A stretch of DNA of 64,000 nucleotides, from contig NZ_RZHF01000014.1 in the NCBI RefSeq assembly GCF_003990185.1, positions 186,001-250,000 on the forward strand. Reading direction: 5' to 3'. The stretch's first letter is position 1; each line of letters starts with the position of its first letter. This stretch comes from Vreelandella nanhaiensis (lineage in GTDB: Bacteria; Pseudomonadota; Gammaproteobacteria; Pseudomonadales; Halomonadaceae). Below, piece after piece: positions 38,825 to 49,773 of the stretch. The translations under genes and the position numbers were made by a program. The notes beneath the pieces were generated by a model. The model was not told the origin of the DNA and made no database searches. It saw nothing but the letters and a program-made list of their open reading frames with translations.

Positions 38825-39526
38825 TTACTTGATAATACCGGTGACCCGGACGCGACGATCTGTACGCGGTGCAGCCGCCGCAGGCAGGGTGCGCGTGGCG
38901 CTGCGCTGATCCATCACGTTTTTTAGTGCAATCAGCATACCGGCAACGAAAAAGGCCCCGGGTGGAAGAACAAAAAACAGAAACTGATAATTCTCTACCA
39001 GGGTAAGCTGCCAATTGGCCGCAATAGGGCCAAACAGCAGCGCCATATCGCTGAACAGCGTGCCTTGTCCAAGTAGCTCACGTATCCCGCCAAGAACGAC
39101 CAGCACGCTACCAAAGCCAATACCCATCATCAGGCCATCGAGCGCGGCAAGCCCTACCGGTTGACGAGAGGCAAACGCATCGGCGCGGCCTAGAATGGCG
39201 CAGTTGGTCACAATTAGCGGAATAAAAATGCCCAGGAGTTGATAAAGAGGGTAAGCATAGGCGGCCATCAATAGCTCGGCACAGGTTACAAAGGCAGCGA
39301 TGATCATGACAAAGGCAGGGAGCCGTACGGCGCTGGAAACCTGATGACGTACCAGCGATACGGCGGTGCTTGAGCCAACCATGACAAACAACGTGGCAAT
39401 GGCAAGGCCCAGGGAGTTCACTACGGTGGTGCTCACCGCGAGCAGAGGGCACAGGCCCAGCAGCTGCACTAGCGCTGGGTTGTTACTCCATAGGCCTTGT
39501 CGGGTTAGCGTATGCCACTGGCTCAT
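38825..39526 (-). CDS. rsxE: Electron transport complex subunit RsxE/RnfE
   Basis: The 233-residue integral membrane subunit of the Rsx/Rnf complex couples NADH oxidation/ferredoxin reduction to ion movement and, in E. coli, keeps SoxR reduced. The block [20 protein letters not shown] carries the conserved Cys that, with RsxA, forms part of the membrane [2Fe-2S] site. It overlaps rsxG by 4 bp. The C-terminus has a short alanine-rich cytoplasmic tail. Confidence 0.96.
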   Translation of the reverse strand: MSQWHTLTRQGLWSNNPALVQLLGLCPLLAVSTTVVNSLGLAIATLFVMVGSSTAVSLVRHQVSSAVRLPAFVMIIAAFVTCAELLMAAYAYPLYQLLGIFIPLIVTNCAILGRADAFASRQPVGLAALDGLMMGIGFGSVLVVLGGIRELLGQGTLFSDMALLFGPIAANWQLTLVENYQFLFFVLPPGAFFVAGMLIALKNVMDQRSATRTLPAAAAPRTDRRVRVTGIIK

Positions 39527-40158
39527 GGGGATGGCTCCTCTGCGTTGAAAAGAAGCGGAGTCTGCGCGGCGTACTCCAAGGCGTCATGAATGGCATTAAT
39601 AACCGCGCGCGGGGTAATCGTGGCGCCGGTAAAACCGTCAAACTGGCCGCCATCTTTCTTGACGCCCCAGGCGCCGGGTGGCAGCTCCTCTAGGCGTAGT
39701 CCATTAAAGCGGGTAATCCAGTCGCTGCGCCGGGCTTCAATCTTGTCACCAAGCCCAGGGGTCTCCTGGTGATAAGTAACGCGTACGCCGCTAATGCGCT
39801 GCTGCTCATCAATGCCGACGAGTAAATCTATCTCACCGCTGTAGCCCTGGTGGGTAATGACCGGCAGGATGACGGCGCGATGCTTGTCGCTGCTAATGCG
39901 CCAGCCGATGGCGTTTCCACGGTGGCCGAGGGCTGTAGGCTCCGGTAGCTCAAAGGTGCTATCCAGCAGTTGGGAAATGGGGATGTTAGCTAATGCGGGC
40001 GGCAGCACCGCCTGTAGCTGACGGTGCTGGTAAGCTTCGCGGTGCTCATTGATACGCTCTGCCGTAAACGCGCGGGTCAGCGCAACACTGCCCGCCGTTA
40101 TCAATGCAAAGACCCCTAACGTTAGCGCTCCGCGCCGCATGGCGCTCATGGCTGTCAT
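39523..40158 (-). CDS. rsxG: Electron transport complex subunit RsxG/RnfG
   Basis: The protein has 211 residues. It has one N-terminal membrane helix and a periplasmic FMN-binding domain. The flavinylation motif [12 protein letters not shown] near residue 180 carries the Thr that bonds covalently to FMN (normally attached by ApbE, not in this window). It overlaps rsxE and rsxD by 4 bp each. Confidence 0.96.
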   Translation of the reverse strand: MTAMSAMRRGALTLGVFALITAGSVALTRAFTAERINEHREAYQHRQLQAVLPPALANIPISQLLDSTFELPEPTALGHRGNAIGWRISSDKHRAVILPVITHQGYSGEIDLLVGIDEQQRISGVRVTYHQETPGLGDKIEARRSDWITRFNGLRLEELPPGAWGVKKDGGQFDGFTGATITPRAVINAIHDALEYAAQTPLLFNAEEPSP

Positions 40159-41198
40159 CGTGGTGCTCCAGCCGTGCCTTTGGAATGGCCGACCGGGCGG
40201 GGCACCGTATACAAATCAATCAGCGGTACGCACAGATTCATCAACAGTACAGCAAAGGCTACGGCATCCGGGTACCCACCCAGGTTGCGGATCACGATAA
40301 TCAATACGCCAATGCCTACTCCATAAAGCAGTTTGCCTCGCCGACTGGTTGCGGCGGACACGGGGTCGGTCGCAATGAAGAAAGCCCCAAACAGCGTAGC
40401 GCCGGTTAATAGATGAAAAACGGGCGATGCAAACTCATCGGCGTCAGCCATGTAAAACAGCGTGGCCATTATCAGCAGGCTACCCAGCAGCGCCGCAGGG
40501 ATATGCCAACTAATGATACGTTTAAACAGAAGCAGAACGCCCCCGGCCAGCCAGGCAAGGCTGATAAAACGCCAGGCTTCCAGCGTGCCATCAGCAAGCG
40601 TGCCGCTTGCCCAGAACTGATAGGCAGATAAGCCCTGCGCTTTTTGTTTAAAGGCATCCAGCGGCGTTGCCCCGCTTAGTGTATCGATATCTGCTATAGG
40701 CAAGGCGCCCATGATTTGCGGCCAGAGCGTATCGCTTATCAAAGGTTGGGGCGGTGCCCAAAGTGTCATGTAGGTGGGAAACGAGACGAGTAAAAGGGCA
40801 TAGCCCACCATGGCGGGATTAAAGGGATTATGCCCAAGGCCGCCATAAAGCTGCTTGGCAATCACTACGGCGGCAATCATTCCCACGCCGATGAGCCACC
40901 AGGGGCTCGCTGGCGGCAACGAGGCGCCCAATAGCACGCCGGTGAGCAGGGCGCTTGAGTCATTCAAGGCAGGCACAATGGGATGCTTTCGAAGGTAAAG
41001 CACGCCGCTTTCAAGCAACACTCCAAACGCGGCTGCCAGGACAATATTGCTCAGCACGCCCAGGCCAAAGCAGTAGGTCATTGCGATTATGCCGGGCAGC
41101 GTGGCTACTATTACCCAGCGCATTAACGAAGCGGTGGGTGGCGCAGTAGTGCCAGCCGAAGGGGCGTCGTTGACATGTGAGGCGTGCAGCATGCTCAT
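40155..41198 (-). CDS. rsxD: Electron transport complex subunit RsxD/RnfD
   Basis: The 347-residue polytopic membrane subunit carries a covalently bound FMN. The flavin-attachment motif DTLSGATPLDAFK is present around residues 172-184. KQLYGGLGHNPFNPAMVGYA and GATLFGAFFIATDPVSA are family blocks. It overlaps rsxC by 4 bp. Nothing unusual in length. Confidence 0.96.
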   Translation of the reverse strand: MSMLHASHVNDAPSAGTTAPPTASLMRWVIVATLPGIIAMTYCFGLGVLSNIVLAAAFGVLLESGVLYLRKHPIVPALNDSSALLTGVLLGASLPPASPWWLIGVGMIAAVVIAKQLYGGLGHNPFNPAMVGYALLLVSFPTYMTLWAPPQPLISDTLWPQIMGALPIADIDTLSGATPLDAFKQKAQGLSAYQFWASGTLADGTLEAWRFISLAWLAGGVLLLFKRIISWHIPAALLGSLLIMATLFYMADADEFASPVFHLLTGATLFGAFFIATDPVSAATSRRGKLLYGVGIGVLIIVIRNLGGYPDAVAFAVLLMNLCVPLIDLYTVPRPVGHSKGTAGAPR

Positions 41199-42895
41199 GG
41201 AGAGTCCTCGGTCGATATCTGTGCATTTTCACGCGCCTGCGCAAGCTGTAAATCGGCCACTTTAAGGTTTTCCCGGGCGGTCGCCAGCTGCGTTTCCAGA
41301 TCTTCATGAGACTCATGGGGTGCCTGCTGCGCCTCGCGGGCGAGCACTTTTTCCGCTTTTCTAACCGCTGCCTTGGCCGCCGATTGCGCAATGCGCAGGC
41401 TACGCAGATCGGCCTGGGGATTGGCTGATGGCATGGTACTTGGTGCTGGGTGAGCCGCCGCGTCCGCCCGGTTATTGGATATGGACGGTTTTGTCTGGGC
41501 GAGTCTGGCATGACGACGCGCCTGCTTTTCCGCCTCTTCTCTGGCCAGGCGCGCCTGACGAAACTCAAAACGGTGTTTGGCATGTTCTGCCTTGGCCGTC
41601 TCTATTTGCTGGTAGCGCAGACGGCTTTTGGCTTCACGGTAATCCTCGACCAAAGGAATATGGCTTGGACAAACGTAGCTGCAGGCACCGCACTCAATAC
41701 AATCAAAAAGATGATAACGCTCCAACTTGTCATCTTCCTGAGCGCGGGCATACCAGTGCAACTGCTGTGGGAGTAACTGCACAGGGCATACGCTTTCACA
41801 TGCACCGCAGCGAATGCAGGGCGCCTCTTGTGGCCCAGACGGAAGCTCTGCGTGAGTCGCGGCAATCAGGCAGTTTGTGGTTTTAACAACCGGCCTTTTG
41901 AGCGTATCCAGCGTCTCGCCCATCATTGGGCCACCTTGAATAACACTGCTTAGTCTGTCGGTATCAAGGCCAGCATGCGTTAGAAGCGTTTCAATAGATG
42001 TTCCCAGTCGCACCCAGTAGTTGCCTGGGCGCGCAATGGCGTCGCCTGTTAACGTCACTATCCGCTCAACCAGCGGCTGGCCGGCCCGCACGGCATTCAA
42101 TGCTGCCAATAGCGTACCAGGGTTATGACACAGCGCCCCCACATCCGCCGGCAGTCCTTGGCTCGGCACTGTCCGGTTTAGAAGCGTTTTAATCAGCAGT
42201 TTCTCGCTGCCGCTTGGGTATCGGGTAGGGATGACGGTAAGCGTTACGCTAACCGGCTGGCTTCTGCCAACCGCCTGCGTAAGCGCCGCAATGGCTTCGG
42301 GTTTGTTGTCCTCGATGCCAATGATGATCTGTTCGGCGCCGCACAAAGAGGCAATTAGCTGAGCGCCTTCGAGGACGTCATCTGGGTAGCGTTGTAGAGT
42401 GATATCATCAGCGGTGATATAGGGCTCGCATTCGGCGGCATTGACGATAAGAGTATCAATAGCGTGGCGCGCGATAACGCGTGCTTTCACCGGCGTGGGA
42501 AAGCCAGCCCCGCCAAGACCGACAACGCCGCTTTCATCCAGGCGCGCCAGCAAGGTGCCCGCGTCCGTATCGCGCCAGTTAAGCGGGGCAAGCGTGTGCC
42601 AGGTGTCCTGTCTGTCGCTTTCAATCTGGATATCATTGCCGCTTATATGCGTAACGGTGCCGCTGATGCTGGCGTGGACGTGAGCGGATATAAGTCCATT
42701 ACGCTTGGCAATCAAGCTACCCACCTGAACGCTGTCGCCTGGGCTTACACAAGCAACGGCCGGGCGCCCGCTATGCTGACGTAAAGGCAGGCTTACCCGC
42801 TCTGGTAATGGCGCTCGTTGTAAAGACGCTTGGCTTGAGCGTACTTTTCTCTCTGGAGGATAGATACCGCCCGGAAAATCAAAAGAGAGTGTCAT
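41195..42895 (-). CDS. rsxC: Electron transport complex subunit RsxC/RnfC
   Basis: The 566-residue peripheral NADH/FMN and iron-sulfur subunit has two [4Fe-4S] motifs, [12 protein letters not shown] and [12 protein letters not shown], in the middle and the N-terminal nucleotide-binding stretch [12 protein letters not shown]. The C-terminal 160 residues are a charged, Ala-rich coiled coil that contains no further motif. E. coli RsxC has a much longer Ala-rich tail (740 residues), so this one is short but not broken. It overlaps rsxB and rsxD by 4 bp. Confidence 0.97.
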   Translation of the reverse strand: MTLSFDFPGGIYPPERKVRSSQASLQRAPLPERVSLPLRQHSGRPAVACVSPGDSVQVGSLIAKRNGLISAHVHASISGTVTHISGNDIQIESDRQDTWHTLAPLNWRDTDAGTLLARLDESGVVGLGGAGFPTPVKARVIARHAIDTLIVNAAECEPYITADDITLQRYPDDVLEGAQLIASLCGAEQIIIGIEDNKPEAIAALTQAVGRSQPVSVTLTVIPTRYPSGSEKLLIKTLLNRTVPSQGLPADVGALCHNPGTLLAALNAVRAGQPLVERIVTLTGDAIARPGNYWVRLGTSIETLLTHAGLDTDRLSSVIQGGPMMGETLDTLKRPVVKTTNCLIAATHAELPSGPQEAPCIRCGACESVCPVQLLPQQLHWYARAQEDDKLERYHLFDCIECGACSYVCPSHIPLVEDYREAKSRLRYQQIETAKAEHAKHRFEFRQARLAREEAEKQARRHARLAQTKPSISNNRADAAAHPAPSTMPSANPQADLRSLRIAQSAAKAAVRKAEKVLAREAQQAPHESHEDLETQLATARENLKVADLQLAQARENAQISTEDSP

Positions 42896-43491
42896 TCAGC
42901 CCCCTGATTAGCCGGGGTGCGATCGCTGGCAAACACGCTGGCCGCAGGCGATATCACCGGCTGCCAGTGGGTAAGCGGAGTGCTTCTGGGTAACATATCA
43001 ATACAGTCCACCGGGCAGGGCTCAATGCATAGATCACAGCCCGTGCATTCATCCTCAATAACGGTATGCATCTGCTTGGCGGCGCCGATAATCGCATCAA
43101 CCGGGCACGCCTGAATGCATTTGGTACAGCCAATGCACTCAGCCTCGCGAATAAAGGCCACCTGGAGTGCCTCTGGCGCTTTGCCATCGAGAGGCGCAGG
43201 TTCGCGGCCCAGCAAATCGGCCAGTGCCTGTATGGTTGCTTCACCGCCGGGCGGGCACTTGTTGAGTGCACCACCTTCGTTAATTGCCTCGGCATAAGGG
43301 CGGCAGCCGGGGTAGCCGCATTGGCCGCATTGGGTTTGCGGAAGCAGCGCATCAATCTGTTCAACCAGAGGATGCTCATCACTTTTGAAACGTTCACTCA
43401 CCGCGCCTAACAAGGCACCAAAACCAACGCCCAAACCGGTAAGAATACCAACGGCACTGGCAATGCCCCAGAGGGAAACAGCATCACTCAT
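42892..43491 (-). CDS. rsxB: Electron transport complex subunit RsxB/RnfB
   Basis: The 199-residue ferredoxin-like subunit has an N-terminal membrane anchor ([20 protein letters not shown]), a four-cysteine cluster motif [16 protein letters not shown], and two bacterial ferredoxin motifs [12 protein letters not shown] and [12 protein letters not shown]. It is 9 bp after rsxA and overlaps rsxC by 4 bp. All expected cysteines are seen. Confidence 0.97.
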   Translation of the reverse strand: MSDAVSLWGIASAVGILTGLGVGFGALLGAVSERFKSDEHPLVEQIDALLPQTQCGQCGYPGCRPYAEAINEGGALNKCPPGGEATIQALADLLGREPAPLDGKAPEALQVAFIREAECIGCTKCIQACPVDAIIGAAKQMHTVIEDECTGCDLCIEPCPVDCIDMLPRSTPLTHWQPVISPAASVFASDRTPANQGAE

Positions 43492-43500
43492 GGTATTGAA

Positions 43501-44082
43501 TCACCCCTGGGTTAAGCCGGAAAAACCGAGAAAAGCGAGCGACATCAAACTGGCCGTTACCATGGCTATGGCGGCACCCTTAAAGGGTTTAGGCACATTT
43601 GCACCGGCCAGGCGCTCACGCATAGCGGCAAAGAGGATCAGAATCAGTGAAAACCCCAAGGCGGCTCCTAGGCCATAAAGCGTGGTATGAAAAAAACTCA
43701 GCTCACGGTTGAGTGAAAGTAGCGCTACTCCAAGCACTGCACAGTTAGTGGTAATCAAGGGCAGGAAAATACCCAGTACCTGATGCAAAAGCGGGCTTAA
43801 ATGGCGCACCATGATTTCTGTAAACTGGACGACCGCTGCAATCACGACAATAAAGCTGATGGTACGCAAGTAGGTGACGTCCAGCGGAACCAGCAGGCCG
43901 TAATACACCACGTAGCTTGCTGCTGACGCGAGGGTAAGAACGAAGGTAGTCGCTAGTGACATGCCCATCGCCGATTCCAGCTTATTGGATACCCCCATAA
44001 AAGGGCACAGACCTAAAAACTGTACTAATACAAAATTATTGACCAGCGCTGTGCTGATCAAAATGATAAATAATTCGCTCAT
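43501..44082 (-). CDS. rsxA: Electron transport complex subunit RsxA/RnfA
   Basis: The 193-residue integral membrane protein is related to Rsx[20 protein letters not shown] and [20 protein letters not shown], the latter with the conserved Cys. It is the first gene of rsxABCDGE. Its ATG overlaps the stop of the upstream diguanylate cyclase gene (ATGA at 44082-44079), so the six-gene cluster seems translationally tied to that enzyme. Confidence 0.97.
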   Translation of the reverse strand: MSELFIILISTALVNNFVLVQFLGLCPFMGVSNKLESAMGMSLATTFVLTLASAASYVVYYGLLVPLDVTYLRTISFIVVIAAVVQFTEIMVRHLSPLLHQVLGIFLPLITTNCAVLGVALLSLNRELSFFHTTLYGLGAALGFSLILILFAAMRERLAGANVPKPFKGAAIAMVTASLMSLAFLGFSGLTQG

Positions 44083-45680
44083 AGCGGTGTATCGTGCGTG
44101 TGAACTGAAGTGTTGGCAATGGAGGGTGTAAAGGCAATTACCTGATGACGCCCCGCCGCCTTGGCGCTGTACAGAGCCTGGTCGGCAGTGCTCATCAAAG
44201 TCGAAGGCGAAATATCAATGCCTTCATCAAGCGAACCGATACCTACGCTAATTGTAACATAGGGCGCGACCGGGGAGGCCAAGTGAGGAAATGCTAAGGC
44301 ATACACTGTTTCATGCAGCAATTGACCAATATGTTTTGCATGTTGTGCGGAGGTATCGGGAAGCAATGCACTGAATTCTTCACCACCGGTTCGGGCAATT
44401 AAAAAATCATGCGCGGTAGCAACGCTTTGTAACGCCTGGGCGACCTGTCGTAAGCACTCATCGCCTTTTTGATGCCCGTAATGATCATTAAACAGTTTGA
44501 AATGATCGATATCCAGCATCATTACAGCTAACGGCTGAGAAGACGCCTCCATTTCATGAATAGCTGCTTGTAGGCGTTGGTCGAATAGTCGCCGGTTGGG
44601 CAGGCCGGTCAATGAATCATGCGTAGAGAGGTTTAGAAGTTCAGCATTAAGTTTCCGCTGGCGAGTTAGCTGCTGTTCAAAGCTGCGTGCCAACATGCCG
44701 ATCTCATCATTACGCTGACAAAGCAGTGCTGAATCGAGGCGAGTATCTTCTTCCGAGGCATGCTTTGCAAAAATGGATAGCGCTTTAAGCGGTTTCAAGA
44801 TAATCCGTTCCATCAGCCAGAGTACAAAGCCAATCACAAACAGCATAAGGCAGGCGGTCCAGATCAATACATAGCGAATGGTATTAAGGCTTGCTAGGTA
44901 ATGGGTGCGGTTAAGCTGTGTACCTACGGTAATGCTGATAGCGGGGACATTTGTAGGCAGTATGTGCTGAGCATAAATGGTGTCGCCTTTGATAGTGGTT
45001 GACGGTGTGGCTTGAGCAGTAAACTGCCGGTCAATGGTGATCGGAAGGCCGGTCACTTCCTCCATTTGGGCCATCCACTTTGTATCCATTAAACGAACCT
45101 TGGCAAGCCAGCCTACGCTTGGGCCGCTGCCGTCGGTGCGCACGATAGGCGTTATTACTACCATGGCGGGCGCGCTGACACTGGGCATGAGAAAGCTCTG
45201 ATGTTGATCAGTGCTTTTTATGGGAACTTGAATACTATCAACATAAGGGACCATCCAGGCGCAGTCATCCACCGCGCGCGTGCAAGTGGCGTAAGCGCCG
45301 CTATCGGGCGCAAGGCCTGAAAGGAAGTAGACATCACCGCTGGCATCGAAAAAGGCAATGAGCTGGTAGCGCATTTCTTTCATCATTTCCGGGCTAAAAT
45401 TGGCCTCGGCATAGCGTGGGTAACGATCCTGAACGAACGCATAGGTATCGTCCCAGTTTGCCCAGTCTCGTGCCTGAGCCAGCAGCTCTTGCTGCGCCAG
45501 AGAAATGCTGCGTTCGATACGCTGCAGTTCCTGGTTGATAATACCCCGCTCCTCTTTATGCAGCGCGGGGAAAATAAACCATTTGCTCATAGCACCCAAG
45601 GAACATAGGGCGAGGAATAGTACGCCACTTAACGCTACTAGAAATTGAAAACGCAGTGATCGAGTTAAGTGCCGGAGCAT
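44079..45680 (-). CDS. CHASE4-type membrane diguanylate cyclase
   Basis: The protein has 533 residues from the ATG at 45680. An N-terminal membrane helix ([17 protein letters not shown]) and a periplasmic CHASE4-like sensor ([19 protein letters not shown]) lead to a second membrane helix ([20 protein letters not shown]), a HAMP-like linker and a GGDEF domain with the active-site motif GGEEF (432-436). It should make cyclic di-GMP; no EAL domain and no RxxD inhibitory site are visible at the usual place. A longer frame reaches 45758 without a better start. It lies between the metG terminator and rsxA, overlapping rsxA by 4 bp. Confidence 0.9.
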   Translation of the reverse strand: MLRHLTRSLRFQFLVALSGVLFLALCSLGAMSKWFIFPALHKEERGIINQELQRIERSISLAQQELLAQARDWANWDDTYAFVQDRYPRYAEANFSPEMMKEMRYQLIAFFDASGDVYFLSGLAPDSGAYATCTRAVDDCAWMVPYVDSIQVPIKSTDQHQSFLMPSVSAPAMVVITPIVRTDGSGPSVGWLAKVRLMDTKWMAQMEEVTGLPITIDRQFTAQATPSTTIKGDTIYAQHILPTNVPAISITVGTQLNRTHYLASLNTIRYVLIWTACLMLFVIGFVLWLMERIILKPLKALSIFAKHASEEDTRLDSALLCQRNDEIGMLARSFEQQLTRQRKLNAELLNLSTHDSLTGLPNRRLFDQRLQAAIHEMEASSQPLAVMMLDIDHFKLFNDHYGHQKGDECLRQVAQALQSVATAHDFLIARTGGEEFSALLPDTSAQHAKHIGQLLHETVYALAFPHLASPVAPYVTISVGIGSLDEGIDISPSTLMSTADQALYSAKAAGRHQVIAFTPSIANTSVHTHDTPL

Positions 45681-45733
45681 AAGCGAGCCTGAACGGGTAA
45701 TCTTTAGAGGGGCGTTTTGCTTGGAAAAGCATA

Positions 45734-45768
45734 GAAAAAGGGGGCAGAGTCTAACCAACTCTACCCCC
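45734..45768 (-). terminator. metG terminator
   Basis: A GGGGG(C)AGAGT/ACTCT(A)CCCCC stem with one mismatch is followed on the minus strand by TTTTTCT. It lies just after the metG stop and upstream of the diguanylate cyclase start. Confidence 0.85.
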
Positions 45769-45789
45769 TGGCCGTGCTGAAAGCGCTGG

Positions 45790-47826
45790 CTACATTACAC
45801 GTTGACCAGGTTCGGCACCAGCATCGGATGAAAGCAGGTAAATGCCGTCCTTATTGGCCGAGGCAAGTACCATGCCTTCTGAGAGACCAAAGCGCATTTT
45901 ACGCGGTGCTAGGTTAGCGACCATGACCGTAAGACGTCCTTCCAGTGCCTCAGGTGCGTAAGAGCTGCGAATGCCGGAGAAAACGTTACGGGTTTCACCG
46001 CCGATATCCAGCGTCAGCTGGAGCAGCTTGTCGGCGCCTTCCACGTACTGTGCCTTGGTAATGCGAGCAATACGCAGGTCTACTTTGGCAAAATCATCAA
46101 AGCTGATTTCATCGGCAATGGGTTCTTCCACCAATGGGCCTTTAGGCACTTCTTTAAGCTTCTGCTCTTCCACTAGGTCTTCCTTTGACGCTTCGATCAT
46201 GGCATCGATCTTGTCGCGCTCGACACGGGTCATCAGCGGTTTGAATTTTTCAACTTCGTGATTGAACAGCACGTTGTGGCGACTTTCCCAATCAAGCGAG
46301 TCGAGGTTCAGGAAGATTCGTGCCTGTTCTGCCATGGCAGGAACCACAGGCGCCAAATAGACCATTAGCTGGCGGAAAAGGTTAATACCCACCGAGCAGA
46401 TCTCTAGTACCTCTTCGTCGTGCCCATCAAGCTTGGCAAGCGCCCAGGGTTCTTTATCAGCGATATAGGTGTTCGCTTCGTCAGCCAACTCCATGATCTT
46501 ACGCATGGCCCGGCTAAACTCACGGGCTTCGAAGTCCTCGGCAATATCATCACCAGCGGCGATAAACCGAGCAACCATTTGAGGTTCGGCGCAGTGGGCG
46601 GAAAGCGTGCCGCCACCTAGTTTTTTAACAAACCCGGCACAGCGGCTGGCAATATTGACCACTTTACCGACCAAGTCTGAATTAACCCGTGCGGCAAAGT
46701 CGTCCAGATTGAGGTCCAGGTCATCCACCTTCGAGGTGAGCTTGGCGGCAAAGTAATAACGCAGGTATTCAGGGTTAAGGTAATCGGCATAGGTAGCGGC
46801 CTTGATAAAGGTGCCGCGGGACTTCGACATCTTAGCGCCGTCCACGGTCAGAAACCCGTGGCAGTTAACCGCAGTGGGTGTGCGCAAATCGGCACCATGC
46901 AGCATGGCTGGCCAGAAAAGTGCGTGGAAATAAACAATGTCCTTACCAATGAAGTGATAGACCTCAGCACTTGAATCCTTGCGCCAGTAGCTATCGAAAT
47001 CAATACCTTCACGGTCACACAAATTCTTGAAGCTGGCCAGGTAGCCGATAGGAGCATCCAGCCAGACGTAGAAATACTTGCCCGGCGCATCGGGGATTTC
47101 AAACCCGAAGTAGGGCGCATCCCGGGAAATGTCCCACTCGTTGAAACCGGATTCAAACCACTCCATCAGCTTATTGCGGATTTGGGGCTGAACGTGACCG
47201 TCGTTGATCCATGCCTGTAGAAATTCGGCAAAGTCAGGCAATTTGAAGAAGTAGTGGGTCGAGCTGCGGACTTCCGGTGTTGCACCGGAAATGGCCGAAA
47301 CCGGATTGATAAGATCAGCAGGCGTATAGGTAGCGCCGCATTTCTCGCAGTTATCACCGTACTGGTCGCCGGTACCACACTTTGGACAAGTGCCCTTGAT
47401 GAAACGGTCTGCCAGGAAAAGACCCTTTTGCGGGTCGTACATTTGTTCAATGTCGCGGGTGGCAATATGCCCTTTATCGCGCAGGCGCTTGTAAATCAGC
47501 TCGCTAAGATGACGGTTTTCTTCTGAATGGGTGGAGTGATAGTTATCAAATCCCACGCCAAAATGGGCGAAATCCTGCTGATGGTCATGCGATACTCGAT
47601 CAATCAAGGCTTCTGGTGTAATACCTTCCTGTTCGGCACGTAGCATGATTGCCGTGCCATGGGCGTCATCGGCACACACGTAGTAGCACTGTTGGCCACG
47701 GCTTTTCTGAAAACGTACCCAGATATCGGTTTGGATATATTCAAGCAAGTGACCGAGGTGAATAGCTCCATTGGCGTAAGGGAGCGCGCTGGTCACAAGA
47801 ATTTTGCGCGTGGCAGAGTTGGACAT
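45790..47826 (-). CDS. metG: Methionyl-tRNA synthetase
   Basis: The 678-residue class I synthetase charges tRNA-Met. The HIGH-like motif is in [17 protein letters not shown], the KMSKS loop is in [11 protein letters not shown], and zinc-knuckle cysteines are in [21 protein letters not shown]-terminal tRNA-binding (EMAP-like) dimerisation domain is present ([20 protein letters not shown]). The ATG at 47826 fits the family start, six codons inside the longest frame. No strong Shine-Dalgarno is seen. The mrp gene, often next to metG, is not here. Confidence 0.97.
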   Translation of the reverse strand: MSNSATRKILVTSALPYANGAIHLGHLLEYIQTDIWVRFQKSRGQQCYYVCADDAHGTAIMLRAEQEGITPEALIDRVSHDHQQDFAHFGVGFDNYHSTHSEENRHLSELIYKRLRDKGHIATRDIEQMYDPQKGLFLADRFIKGTCPKCGTGDQYGDNCEKCGATYTPADLINPVSAISGATPEVRSSTHYFFKLPDFAEFLQAWINDGHVQPQIRNKLMEWFESGFNEWDISRDAPYFGFEIPDAPGKYFYVWLDAPIGYLASFKNLCDREGIDFDSYWRKDSSAEVYHFIGKDIVYFHALFWPAMLHGADLRTPTAVNCHGFLTVDGAKMSKSRGTFIKAATYADYLNPEYLRYYFAAKLTSKVDDLDLNLDDFAARVNSDLVGKVVNIASRCAGFVKKLGGGTLSAHCAEPQMVARFIAAGDDIAEDFEAREFSRAMRKIMELADEANTYIADKEPWALAKLDGHDEEVLEICSVGINLFRQLMVYLAPVVPAMAEQARIFLNLDSLDWESRHNVLFNHEVEKFKPLMTRVERDKIDAMIEASKEDLVEEQKLKEVPKGPLVEEPIADEISFDDFAKVDLRIARITKAQYVEGADKLLQLTLDIGGETRNVFSGIRSSYAPEALEGRLTVMVANLAPRKMRFGLSEGMVLASANKDGIYLLSSDAGAEPGQRVM

Positions 47827-47972
47827 GGTGAATGCTAATTCCAATTGATCGATAACAGTTAAATGGCGAAGTTATCCGGCCTCTGGCCGATGATATAGTT
47901 AGGGATGATATAATCAGTAACGAGCGCAAGAGCGGGGCGTCGGCGTTGCATTCGCTAGATTTTCAGCCGTGA

Positions 47973-48254
47973 CTAATAGAGCGCTTGTTCTTCCTGAACG
48001 ACTTCTTTTAAAAGCTCCAGAAACAGCTTGTCAGCTTCTGAATGCTCGGCAGGGTCTTCAGGGATATGCACGCTGGTAGTGTCTGATATCTCGTTGGCTA
48101 TTCGAGCCATGGCTGCAGGGCTGCTGCCTTCACTCAACTGCTGACGGGCGATAACCAGCGACTGCTCAAGAATATTGGGGTCTTGGAGCAGCTTGCGTAT
48201 AAAGCCTCGCAGTTCATTAATAACGCGAGATTTTTGAATTTCTGATGCGGACAT
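47973..48254 (-). CDS. Small soluble protein of unknown function
   Basis: The protein has 93 residues from the ATG at 48254, which has a perfect AAGGAG in front; the frame runs 36 codons further upstream but without a site. It looks helical throughout, acidic at the end (LFLELLKEVVQEEQALY), with no cysteine, membrane segment or known motif. It is upstream of metG on the same strand with a 146-bp gap, so cotranscription is possible but not required. I do not recognise the family. Confidence 0.6.
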   Translation of the reverse strand: MSASEIQKSRVINELRGFIRKLLQDPNILEQSLVIARQQLSEGSSPAAMARIANEISDTTSVHIPEDPAEHSEADKLFLELLKEVVQEEQALY

Positions 48255-48526
48255 AAAATTCTCCTTAACGCCACGCAAGCGGACAGGCGCAAGCGTAGCC
48301 TGGCAATGTATTGACCATAGCATTTTTTCGTGCGGCGGGCATGGCTCGTCTAATGCCAGCATGCATCGCTAGATTTTGCACGAAAACTGCTTACGCCCGG
48401 CCATGCTGTGTTAAAAATCGGCTAAAAACATTCGCTTAGAATCCGTAAGCTCCGCTTTTCGCCGATTCTTGCCTTGCTTGATCTTCGCTCACCGAGTGCT
48501 CGTACAACCAATATGGGTAGTTGATA

Positions 48527-49711
48527 TCATTTAAGCGTTAACCGGCCCGCCTTGTGCTTAACGGGGTTGGCATATTGCAATAGCCAGTAAGGCCGCAAAG
48601 CTTCGGGTACGTTCGCAAGGCGTGCCTGAAAGCGCTCTCGATCCTGGCGGGTAATAGTTTTACGCGCTACCAGCTCAGGTGCCTCACCTAGCGCTTCTAA
48701 TGCTAAGTAGTGGCTTGGATACAAGCGGTAACCGCCAATGACCTGTCGGTCGATTTCGCCAGCCACTTCATCAGGGGTTGCCATGTCCGCGCCAACGGGG
48801 GCACCAAAACGCAGTTGAACACGGCCCTTGTCGCCGGTAATGCCTGCTACAATCGAGCGAATATCTTCAAACTCACTTTTAGCGTAGCTGCCTTGTGTCG
48901 CCAGATCGTGTAGCTCCTGGGCTTTTTGCACGTCGCAGGGGTCGTATTCATAGCTAACGGATACTGGCACGAGTTGAAGCTCAGCCACTGCGTCGCCAAA
49001 CACCATATCGCGCTCGGCGTTACGCTTGGCCATAGTCAGCATCTTGATAATGGCAGGATCAGTACGGTCGATACCGTTTTTGGCGCGACCTTCGCGCTGA
49101 GCCATCCAGATAGAGTGCTTATCTTCAGTAATCGAGTGACGAATATAGGAAGAAAGCTGCTGATAGGCGGCCAGCATGGCACGCTTGCCACGCGCGCTTC
49201 TTGGTACAATAAAGCTTTTATTTAGCCGCATCAGGTCAGTAACGTAGGGCTTTTTAAGTAGGTTATCACCGATGGCAATACGGACCGTATCGCGCCCAGC
49301 CTGATAAAGCGCGTAGTTCACAAATGCCGGATCAAGGGATATATCCCGATGGTTGCCAATAAACAGGTAGGCGCTGTTAGGGTCGAGCTTATCAAGTCCC
49401 GACACCTCAAACGCATCTGTCGTAGTGCGAATCATGCGCTCCATGTAAGTGGCGATACGCATTTGGAAATCGCGCACCGAGGTAACCCCTTTTACTTCGC
49501 GCTGTACGGCATGACTTGCCAGTTTGCGGGCAAGCGATGGCGCCCAGCGGGCCATGCGGGGCAGGCGAAAACGGGTAAGCGCATCCAGTAGCTCGCTATC
49601 GCGAGCAAGATGTGCAAGAACATCAGCCACTTCGCTATCCATATAAGGGCGGATGTCCGCCCATGGGTCAGTGGTATTGAGAGCGTTGGGTGCTTCGTTG
49701 TGATGAGTCAT
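48527..49711 (-). CDS. 1-acyl-glycerol-3-phosphate acyltransferase-like protein
   Basis: The protein has 394 residues. A glycerolipid acyltransferase domain sits in the middle: FIGNHRDISLDPAF (His121; the acid is at +2 or +6 rather than the usual +5 of the HxxxxD motif), then FIVPRSARGKRAM and WMAQREGRAKNG. It probably acylates lysophosphatidate or a related lipid at the inner membrane; no clear membrane helix is seen. Substrate unknown. It is a single gene between rdgC and the small gene at 47973, each more than 60 bp away. Confidence 0.75.
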   Translation of the reverse strand: MTHHNEAPNALNTTDPWADIRPYMDSEVADVLAHLARDSELLDALTRFRLPRMARWAPSLARKLASHAVQREVKGVTSVRDFQMRIATYMERMIRTTTDAFEVSGLDKLDPNSAYLFIGNHRDISLDPAFVNYALYQAGRDTVRIAIGDNLLKKPYVTDLMRLNKSFIVPRSARGKRAMLAAYQQLSSYIRHSITEDKHSIWMAQREGRAKNGIDRTDPAIIKMLTMAKRNAERDMVFGDAVAELQLVPVSVSYEYDPCDVQKAQELHDLATQGSYAKSEFEDIRSIVAGITGDKGRVQLRFGAPVGADMATPDEVAGEIDRQVIGGYRLYPSHYLALEALGEAPELVARKTITRQDRERFQARLANVPEALRPYWLLQYANPVKHKAGRLTLK

Positions 49712-49773
49712 GCGATCCGTTGGATGATAAGTAAAAAGCGATTCATAGCAGCGAGATCAAAATGTCGGTTGCC

